NCBI RefSeq assembly: GCF_026619435.1
Contig: NZ_JAOVZQ010000001.1
Coordinates: 3,851,501-3,915,500, forward strand
DNA from: Hoeflea ulvae
GTDB taxonomy: Bacteria > Pseudomonadota > Alphaproteobacteria > Rhizobiales > Rhizobiaceae
Direction: 5' to 3'
Length of the DNA: 64,000 nt
Part shown: piece by piece, positions 57,584 through 64,000 of the stretch
Numbering within the stretch: position 1 is the first letter of the stretch
Layout: each line of letters begins with the position of its first letter
Notes under the pieces: generated by a model
Database searches by the model: none
The model's input: the letters and a program-made list of their open reading frames with translations, nothing else
What the model was told of the DNA's origin: nothing
Translations under genes and position numbers: made by a program

Positions 57584-58182
57584 CGAACAACACTTTCATT
57601 TCAATATATCACAACACAAAAAGGGTTGTGCGCGAAATTCTCAAACAACTAAACTATCCAAAAAATTTAAATTATATTGAATCCGGCTCATAGTTCGATT
57701 TGTTACCATTCATTTCTTGGAAAATTGACATGATCTATTTTGCGAATCTGCATGCCGGAAAGCTCGTCATGCGCCCATGCCGAACTGACGCGGCCCGAAC
57801 GCGGTGTCACTACCCCACTTGGACCGCGGGGCGGGCTTTCCCGCCAAAGCTGCGGTTACGGCACGGCCAGGATCGTCAAACAGGTGCGCTATGAAAAGTG
57901 ACGCAAAGCTCATCCACGTAACATAGAGACAGCAAGCTCTCCAAATTATACATGGTTAGAATTTGCACAACCAATAATCGCCATCAAGTTATTGCGTTAA
58001 TTGTTTTCGCTTATAGAATTGGCAATAATCTATTTGCGGAATTTTCAATTGAGCATTTCAGAGACAAAACTCCGGACTCTCAGACTTCAAGCCTCTAGTT
58101 TCATTCGTCTGAAGCCTTCCCTCTGCTTCCCGCATGCTTCGTGCCTGCACTTGATAAATGCTGATCTGAAAGTCGCATTCTC
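57584..58182. other. AT-rich divergent interval
   Basis: About 600 bases between two divergent GGDEF genes, clearly AT-richer than the surroundings. No supported gene is seen. A CACAAC...GTTGTG inverted repeat lies near 57611-57632, and long A/T runs occur around 57655-57680 and 57960-58030. It must hold two promoters and may mark an inserted or recombined segment. Confidence 0.45.
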
Positions 58183-60087
58183 ATGAAATTGCCCAGCCAG
58201 TTCGCCTTCTACAAGTCCTGGCTTGATCCGGTCCGGCAGCAGGCCCTGGCTGAAGCCTACAGGCCGATCGTCCGCGGCTTTCTGCTTCCGGCCTGCGCCT
58301 ATTATGTCTTCATCACATGGAGCCACTGGCGTGACGAAACAGGCCTGACGCTGGCAATCCTGGGATCCATGAGCGCCATAACGGCGGTGATCTACTATCT
58401 GGTCCGGCAGCATGTGACCGTCGGCGACCGGCTGACCCTGAACAAACTCGAACTCTGCGGACTGCTGGTCAACATGTTGATGTACATCAACGTCGTCACC
58501 TACCTGCTGATCCATTTCGAGCAGTCCAAGCTGGTCTATTTCTCGCTGATGGCTGTGGTGTTCTCGACCACCGGCGTGACGATGCGGACAACGCTGTTCA
58601 GTGTCGCCATCTCGCTGGCGACGCTCTACTGGTTCGCTTCCGGCCTCCCGGCTGAACTTCTGACCCAATATGTGTCCATCGGCGTCGCCACGGCCTTTGC
58701 CTCGCTCGGCATGGCGACACTGCTGCGCAAGGCTATCCGCCGGCAGATCGATGCCCGTCTGCTTGCCGATGAACTGGCCGCCAAGGCGCAACGGCTTGCC
58801 GACACCGACATGCTCACCGGCATTCCCAACCGGCGCGCGGTGTTCGAGAAGATCGACTATTTCATCTCGCAGAAGCGGCCATTCTGGATCGGCATTTTTG
58901 ATCTCGACGGCTTCAAGGCAATCAATGATGTCTACGGCCATGTGATCGGCGATGACCTGTTGTGCCGCGTCGTCAAACGGTCCGCCAAACTCAACCTTCC
59001 CGGCTGCACTTTCGGACGCATCGGCGGCGACGAATTCATTTGCATCGTATCGGGATCACAGGCTGAACGGGATATCGAACAGTTCGGCGCCAAGGTCATT
59101 CAGGCGGTAAGTTGCCCCTACCCCGTCGGTCCGATGGAACTCACCGTCGGCGTGTCGGCAGGGTTCACCCATTACCCCAGCATGGGGCAATCCAGCGGCC
59201 AGCTCTACGAGCAAGCCGATTTTGCGCTCTACAAGGCTAAGGCACATCGACGCGGCCAGTGCGTGCTTTTCGAAACGGCCGAAAACGAGGAAATGCAGCA
59301 GGCAATCGCCATTGAGCGGCAGCTTCGTGAAGCCGACCTCGACAGCGAGCTGTTTCTTCTGTTCCAGCCGCAATACTCGCCCAGCCGGCAACGGGTGACC
59401 GGTTTTGAAGCGCTGGCGCGCTGGCAGAACCCGACACTTGGCCTTGTGGCACCCGACCAGTTCATCCGGGCGGCGGAACGCTCGGGCCACATCCGCAAGG
59501 TCACGGCGATCCTGTTCGAGAAAGCGCTTGAAAACCTGGCGGACTGGCCCGAAGATATCGGCCTGTCGTTCAATCTGTCCGCCCACGACATTTCCGATCA
59601 CACCTTCGTCCTGCGGCTTCTCGGCAGGATCATGCAGTCGGGCATTGCCGCTCGCCGGATCGAGTTTGAGATCACCGAAACCGCGGTCATGACCGATCTT
59701 GCGTCCTCAAGAGCCCTGCTGGAAAAGCTGCGCGCCAGCGGCTGCAAGATCGCGCTGGACGATTTCGGATCCGGATATTCGAGCTTCGAATATCTGGATC
59801 AGCTTCCGCTCGACAAGGTCAAGATCGACAGAAGCTTCGTCCGCAAGGTTGCCCACAGCACCACATCGCGGGAGATCGTCGCCGCGGTGATCGGATTGTG
59901 CCGCAAGCTCGACCTGCGCTGCGTTCTCGAAGGCGTCGAAGCCGAAAACGAGATGATCATCCTGGCCGACCTGCAGCCGGACCTGATCCAGGGATATCTC
60001 TATGGGAGGCCGATGTCGGCCAAGGCCGCCATGAACATGATCAGGGCCCAAAGTGAACGGCGCGCCGCAGCAGCACAAACCGCCTGA
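58183..60087 (+). CDS. Membrane GGDEF-EAL protein (c-di-GMP turnover)
   Basis: A 634-aa protein. The N-terminal 190 residues hold about six helices. The GGDEF domain has an intact GGDEF at 281-285 but no RxxD inhibitory site. The EAL domain (about 385-620) keeps FEALARW (EAL at 410-412), SFNLSAHD, EITETAVM, LDDFGSGYSS (527-530), VKIDRSF and LEGVEAENE, so phosphodiesterase activity is likely; either activity may dominate. It belongs to the signalling block between murB and ddl. Confidence 0.9.
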   Translation: MKLPSQFAFYKSWLDPVRQQALAEAYRPIVRGFLLPACAYYVFITWSHWRDETGLTLAILGSMSAITAVIYYLVRQHVTVGDRLTLNKLELCGLLVNMLMYINVVTYLLIHFEQSKLVYFSLMAVVFSTTGVTMRTTLFSVAISLATLYWFASGLPAELLTQYVSIGVATAFASLGMATLLRKAIRRQIDARLLADELAAKAQRLADTDMLTGIPNRRAVFEKIDYFISQKRPFWIGIFDLDGFKAINDVYGHVIGDDLLCRVVKRSAKLNLPGCTFGRIGGDEFICIVSGSQAERDIEQFGAKVIQAVSCPYPVGPMELTVGVSAGFTHYPSMGQSSGQLYEQADFALYKAKAHRRGQCVLFETAENEEMQQAIAIERQLREADLDSELFLLFQPQYSPSRQRVTGFEALARWQNPTLGLVAPDQFIRAAERSGHIRKVTAILFEKALENLADWPEDIGLSFNLSAHDISDHTFVLRLLGRIMQSGIAARRIEFEITETAVMTDLASSRALLEKLRASGCKIALDDFGSGYSSFEYLDQLPLDKVKIDRSFVRKVAHSTTSREIVAAVIGLCRKLDLRCVLEGVEAENEMIILADLQPDLIQGYLYGRPMSAKAAMNMIRAQSERRAAAAQTA

Positions 60088-60291
60088 CCCAGGAGCCCCG
60101 GAGGGCTTGCCCGGTCGCGCATCGGCCTGCGGCTGACCCACCGGCGGCTTTCCAATTTCAAGCCGTTGTGAGATGACATCACCACGCCGGAGATGCGTCG
60201 TGCCCGCCCGAGCATTCTGCGTGTTGCCTGGACCCCGACAGGGCTGTACGGGCGCCATCCTCAAAAACCCGGCGGCTGTGAGGCGTGTGCC

Positions 60292-61398
60292 ATGAACCCG
60301 GAATGGAAAGTCACCCCGTCGGGCAAGCTGCGCGCCAGAGCACTCGGCCTGCCGTTCGAAGGTATCAGCGGACCATGGAATGCGATCACCGATGTGGCCA
60401 GTGTCAGCGTCGGTTACACGACGCTGATTTCGGGCGACGGCGCGCTGCAGCAGGGCACAGGTCCGGTGCGCACCGGTGTGACCGCGATCCTGCCGCGTCC
60501 GCGCGCCGAGATCGACACGCCGCTGTTTGCCGGCTTCTTCAGCCTCAATGGCAATGGTGAGCTCAGCGGCAGCCATTACATCGAGGAAACCGGAAAGATG
60601 GCGCTGCCGGTCACCATCACCAACACCCATTCCTGCGGGATTGCCCGCGACGCGACGATCCGCTGGGCGGTCGACTGTCTGGCCGAGCGTTACCATGATG
60701 ATTTCGCGCTGCCGGTCGCGGCCGAAACCTATGACGGCTTCCTCAACGACATCAACGGGTTTCATGTCACGGCGGATCACGTGCTGGCGGCAATCGACGC
60801 GGCCAGGGGCGGTGCCATCGAGGAAGGCAGTGTCGGCGGCGGCACCGGCATGAAATGTTTCGGCTTCAAGGCCGGTTCCGGCACCGCCTCGCGGCTGGTC
60901 AGCTATGGCGGGGAAACGTTCACCGTCGGACTGTTCGTCCAGGCCAATTTCGGCAGCCGCCGGCATTTCACCGTGCTGGGCCGCACCATCGGCACCGATC
61001 CGGAATTGCCGCAGATGCGCCAGGCCACACGCGACACCGAGTTGAGCTCGATCATCGCCATTGTCGCCACCGATGCGCCGTTTCTGCCGCATCAATTGAA
61101 GCGGCTGGCCCGGCGCGTCAGCTTCGGCATCGGCAGGACCGGCGGAATGGCCACCCATGGCTCGGGCGATATCTTCCTGGCATTCTCGACCGCGCATTCG
61201 GATTTCAGCCCCGGTGCGGTCCGCTCCGCCCGCTTTGTGCCCGACGAAGACATCGACCCGTTCTTCGAGGCCGTGGTGCAGGCGACCGAGAAGGCCATCC
61301 TCAATGCGATGATCGCCAATGAGACGATGGTCGGGCGCGATGGAAATCTGGTGCCGGCTCTGCCGCATGCCGCGGTCAGACAGGCCTTCGGGCTTTAG
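60292..61398 (+). CDS. P1-family peptidase (DmpA-like aminopeptidase)
   Basis: A 368-aa S58 peptidase that activates itself by cleavage. The self-cleavage site is visible in FVQANFGSRRHF, with the Ser after Gly becoming the N-terminal nucleophile of the beta chain. Other family blocks: ITDVASVSVGYTTL near the N-terminus and EEGSVGGGTGMKCFGFKAG. DmpA-type enzymes cleave D- and L-aminoacyl amides. A role in wall-peptide recycling next to murB and ddl is only a suggestion. The ATG at 60292 is used; upstream ATGs read as non-coding. Confidence 0.9.
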   Translation: MNPEWKVTPSGKLRARALGLPFEGISGPWNAITDVASVSVGYTTLISGDGALQQGTGPVRTGVTAILPRPRAEIDTPLFAGFFSLNGNGELSGSHYIEETGKMALPVTITNTHSCGIARDATIRWAVDCLAERYHDDFALPVAAETYDGFLNDINGFHVTADHVLAAIDAARGGAIEEGSVGGGTGMKCFGFKAGSGTASRLVSYGGETFTVGLFVQANFGSRRHFTVLGRTIGTDPELPQMRQATRDTELSSIIAIVATDAPFLPHQLKRLARRVSFGIGRTGGMATHGSGDIFLAFSTAHSDFSPGAVRSARFVPDEDIDPFFEAVVQATEKAILNAMIANETMVGRDGNLVPALPHAAVRQAFGL

Positions 61399-61596
61399 AG
61401 CCGTTCATCTTTAAATGGAAGAAGGTTGATGGAATGGACTTTTCGCGCCAGCTAGGAAAATACCGCAGTCACGATGCAGCGCATCGTGCGAGGATTTTGA
61501 CGACGCTGGTGCGGAAAAAACATCCAAGCAAGGCAGTTGCGGTGCTTCCGGGAATGCAATGCAAGTCCTCCTTGCAATTTCAAGATGAACGGCTCT
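61397..61596. repeat. MITE-like 200-bp element with 15-bp terminal inverted repeats
   Basis: AGAGCCGTTCATCTT (61397-61411) and AAGATGAACGGCTCT (61582-61596) are exact inverted repeats. The left end overlaps the DmpA stop codon and the right end is 6 bases from the stop of the convergent GGDEF gene. One plus-strand frame of about 55 codons (starting MDFSRQLGKYRSHDAAHRAR) runs from 61435 into the right repeat but has no clear ribosome site. A relative of the right end occurs at 3795. Confidence 0.55.
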
Positions 61597-61601
61597 AGGC
61601 A

Positions 61602-62441
61602 TCAGGCCGCATTGCTTGTCGGAGCGTAACTTTCGTCTTCATCCGCGTCATAGCCCTGGTCCGTTTCGTAGCACAGCGCGATCCGGTTGCGGCCTCGGGT
61701 CTTGGCGGCGTACAGCGCCTTGTCGGCACGGGAAAAGGTCTCGCCGAATTTCTGCGCCGGCAGGGCCCGGGCCACACCGCCCGAGACGGTGACCCCAAGC
61801 GCCGTGTTGCCCACGCGGATTCGTTTCGCGGCAATCTGCCTGCGAGTGATCTCTCCCAGCGCGGCAAATTCCGCAAAATTCAGGCTGCCGTTGAAGACCG
61901 CGAATTCCTCGCCGCCGATGCGCGCGCACACGCTCTCGCCGTCGAAGACGCTGGTGATCATCGACGCGACCTCGATGATCACCTCATCGCCGACCAGATG
62001 GCCGCAACTGTCATTGACCCGCTTGAAATGATCGATGTCGATGACCATCAACGATTTTTCCCGGTGGCATTCGTCGAAAGCCTCGAGAAAGGCCCGGCGG
62101 TTCAAGAGCCCCGACAGCATGTCGGTGCGGCTTAGCCGTTCGAGCTTCGCCCGCGAGACCCCGAGATCGTGAATGGCCAGGCCGACTGCCACATAGGCAA
62201 TTCCCGACAGGATGAAGGTGATCGGCGGCGTCAGCACCGTGGCAATGACCAGTGCGGAAGACAGCGAATAGGGCAGCAGCCCGGACCAGTCGAGCAGCAG
62301 ATGTGCGCAAACATTGAGCGCATAGGCCAGCAGCGACAGCTTGAACCCGACCCAGACCGCTTTGCGGACCACGTCCCGGTAGGAGTCAAATTCCGCGAAC
62401 AACAGCTGTTTGATCACCCAATCGCGGGTCACGCGGATCAT
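61602..62441 (-). CDS. Membrane diguanylate cyclase (GGDEF)
   Basis: A 279-aa protein predicted to make c-di-GMP. Two or three helices occupy about residues 30-92, then the GGDEF domain with IDIDHFKRVND and GGEEF at 176-180. No RxxD inhibitory site precedes it (DGES). It is on the same strand as murB, 131 bases downstream, so it could be read through from the wall genes. Confidence 0.9.
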   Translation of the reverse strand: MIRVTRDWVIKQLLFAEFDSYRDVVRKAVWVGFKLSLLAYALNVCAHLLLDWSGLLPYSLSSALVIATVLTPPITFILSGIAYVAVGLAIHDLGVSRAKLERLSRTDMLSGLLNRRAFLEAFDECHREKSLMVIDIDHFKRVNDSCGHLVGDEVIIEVASMITSVFDGESVCARIGGEEFAVFNGSLNFAEFAALGEITRRQIAAKRIRVGNTALGVTVSGGVARALPAQKFGETFSRADKALYAAKTRGRNRIALCYETDQGYDADEDESYAPTSNAA

Positions 62442-62571
62442 GAATGCACTCCCGGTTTACAAGCGCACCTTAAGATTCACCGGTTAAAATTATGCTTCCG
62501 CGATTGCTTCGACGGGAAAGGCCGATGCGCCGTATCAGGACGCTTCTGCCCCGTTCCGGCACCCTGTGACG

Positions 62572-63549
62572 CTAAACCAGCTGGCCGAGAAATTCCTGCA
62601 CCACCTGCCCCGGTTCGAACAGGCCCAGCCGCTTGATTTCCCACTCGAGTCGGATGCCCGACGTCTCCAGCACCCGGGCGCGCACGGTTTCGCCCAGATG
62701 TTCGAGCTCATAGCCCGAAGCCTGGCCGGTGTTGATCATGAAATTGCAGTGCATGGGCGACATCTGCGCGCCGCCGACAGCCAGGCCGCGGCAGCCGGCT
62801 TCGTCGATCACCTTCCAGGCCGAATGCCCTTCCGGGTTCTTGAAGGTCGAGCCGCCGGTCTTTTCGCGAATCGGCTGCACCGTCTCGCGGTGATGCTGAA
62901 CTGCGTCCATCGCGGCGCGGATTTCATCCTTGCCTGCCGGCGTGCCCTCGAAGATGGCACGGGTGAAGATCAGGTCTTTCGGCGCCGAGGAATGCCGGTA
63001 GGCGTAGCCCATTTCGGCATTGGACAGCACATGCCGCTCGCCCTTGCGGTCGATGGCGTGCACCTCGACGACCCGCTCGCGGGTTTCCGAGCCATTGGCG
63101 CCGGCATTCATCCTGAGCGCCCCGCCGATGGCGCCCGGAATGCCGTGATAGAAATGAAACCCGCCAAGCCCGCTTTCCAGCGCCAGGGCAGCCAGATGCT
63201 TGTCGGGGCAGACCGCACCGGCAGCAAGCCGCGTATCGGAAACCTGCTCAGCCCGGCCAAAGCCCTTGGCCGAGAGCCGGATGACGACGCCGGGAATTCC
63301 GCCGTCGCGCACCAGGAGGTTGGAGCCGATGCCGACCGGCAGCGCCGGAATGTCTTCCGGCAGGGCCGCAAGGAATGTCGCCAGATCGTCTTCGTCGAGC
63401 GGCTGGAACAGCACCTCCGCCGGCCCGCCGGTGCGGAACCAGGTGATCTTCGACATGTCGGCATTGGCAGTCAGCCGGCCGCGCACCGCGCCGAGCCTGT
63501 CACCCAGCGACGTCAGAAGCTTATCGCCATCGACCTGCAGCGGCTTCAT
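62572..63549 (-). CDS. murB: UDP-N-acetylenolpyruvoylglucosamine reductase
   Basis: A 325-aa FAD enzyme reducing UDP-GlcNAc-enolpyruvate to UDP-MurNAc. FAD-binding blocks [16 protein letters not shown] and [15 protein letters not shown], then [24 protein letters not shown] and the catalytic Ser region [15 protein letters not shown] are visible. The ATG at 63549 overlaps the murC stop (ATGA), so the two are coupled. Downstream, the usual neighbour ddl is replaced by signalling genes. Confidence 0.96.
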   Translation of the reverse strand: MKPLQVDGDKLLTSLGDRLGAVRGRLTANADMSKITWFRTGGPAEVLFQPLDEDDLATFLAALPEDIPALPVGIGSNLLVRDGGIPGVVIRLSAKGFGRAEQVSDTRLAAGAVCPDKHLAALALESGLGGFHFYHGIPGAIGGALRMNAGANGSETRERVVEVHAIDRKGERHVLSNAEMGYAYRHSSAPKDLIFTRAIFEGTPAGKDEIRAAMDAVQHHRETVQPIREKTGGSTFKNPEGHSAWKVIDEAGCRGLAVGGAQMSPMHCNFMINTGQASGYELEHLGETVRARVLETSGIRLEWEIKRLGLFEPGQVVQEFLGQLV

Positions 63550-64000
63550 GCACCACCCCCGCCAACGGCTGCGGGCTTCAAGGCGGAAAGCTCCGCCGGC
63601 AATTGATTGGCCCACTGGGTGATCGTGCCCGCGCCAAGGCAGACGACATAGTCACCGGGCCGGGCAATCTCGGCGATCAGCGGCGCCAGTGCGGCCGGCC
63701 CGTCGATCAACCGCGCGTCGCGATGGCCGCCGGCCTTCAGGCTCGAAACCAGCGTGGCCGAATTGATGCCCTCGATCGGGTCTTCGCCGGCGGCATAGAC
63801 CGGCGCCATGATCACCGTGTCGGCATCGTTGAAACAGGCCGAGAAATCATCGAACAGGCTTTCAAGCCGGGTGTAGCGGTGCGGCTGGGCCACCGCGATG
63901 ACGCGCGACGGGCACGCATCGCGGGCCGCCGACAGCACTGCCTTGATTTCCACCGGGTGGTGGCCGTAGTCGTCAAAGATCTCGACACCGTTCCAGTTGC
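63546..64000 (-). CDS. murC: UDP-N-acetylmuramate--L-alanine ligase, C-terminal part (runs off the window)
   Basis: The last 150 codons of MurC, which adds L-Ala to UDP-MurNAc. Visible are the [20 protein letters not shown] block typical of Mur ligase C-terminal domains, [12 protein letters not shown], and a final [16 protein letters not shown]. The ATP-binding centre lies outside the window. The stop overlaps the murB start. Confidence 0.95.
   Translation of the reverse strand, partial: NWNGVEIFDDYGHHPVEIKAVLSAARDACPSRVIAVAQPHRYTRLESLFDDFSACFNDADTVIMAPVYAAGEDPIEGINSATLVSSLKAGGHRDARLIDGPAALAPLIAEIARPGDYVVCLGAGTITQWANQLPAELSALKPAAVGGGGA

Noticed and set aside
57700..57894. 64-codon frame in the AT-rich gap
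   Set aside because: No ribosome site, no recognisable domain and mixed composition.

Overview
The window looks like a chromosomal segment of a high-GC alphaproteobacterium of the order Hyphomicrobiales (Rhizobiales). The evidence is the gene order murC-murB-(insert)-ddl-ftsQ-ftsA-ftsZ-lpxC-bamD-recN-ligA, a UvrB with the rhizobial-type N-terminal extension, a long rhizobial-type FtsZ, a rhizobial-type flagellin, and dispersed palindromes typical of the group. The TRAP transporter, the formylglycine sulfatase and the YHYH proteins would fit a marine relative such as Hoeflea, but the genus is only a guess. No rRNA, tRNA or CRISPR array was seen.

Layout. 1-4.7 kb: 5' end of uvrB, a divergent four-PAS hybrid histidine kinase, and a coiled-coil lipoprotein. 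4.8-10.4 kb: a Tat-exported beta-carbonic anhydrase, then a divergent MarR-centred locus with two secreted YHYH proteins, a sulfatase and a membrane protein. 10.4-14.7 kb: an isolated flagellin gene between two copies of a methyltransferase 3' end, a Tat-exported metallo-hydrolase and a zinc peptidase. 15-22 kb: gamma-glutamyltransferase, an IS110 remnant with palindromic repeats, and a LysR/TAXI-TRAP/amidohydrolase unit. 22.6-31.4 kb: EEP-family protein, cardiolipin synthase, a P-type ATPase and a cation:proton antiporter (each broken by one extra base), CreA, a 58-aa membrane peptide and SCO1. 31.4-38.7 kb: PrmA, a DUF1127-like peptide, an M24B aminopeptidase, a quinone reductase, AzlCD and a MarR-SDR pair with a perfect operator palindrome. 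38.8-40.1 kb: an intact IS1111-type element with subterminal inverted repeats and a structured 3' non-coding end. 40.2-44.2 kb: spermidine-synthase-like protein, Pit phosphate transporter and a membrane diguanylate cyclase. 44.3-64 kb: ligA, recN, bamD, lpxC and the end of the division/cell-wall cluster.

How it fits together. The minus-strand block from murC to ligA supplies peptidoglycan precursors (MurC, MurB, Ddl), the divisome (FtsQ, FtsA, FtsZ), lipid A synthesis (LpxC), outer-membrane assembly (BamD) and DNA repair or ligation (RecN, LigA). Its murB-ddl junction is opened by about 6.4 kb carrying three GGDEF proteins and a DmpA-type peptidase. A fourth GGDEF protein lies next to ligA, so c-di-GMP genes are concentrated beside the division genes. 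One of them has a degenerate active site but keeps the RxxD inhibitory site, as an effector would.

Most worth following up: the YHYH/sulfatase/MarR locus, the IS1111 element and its putative guide RNA, the signalling island in the division cluster, the flagellin bracketed by duplicated sequence, and the two frameshifted transporters.
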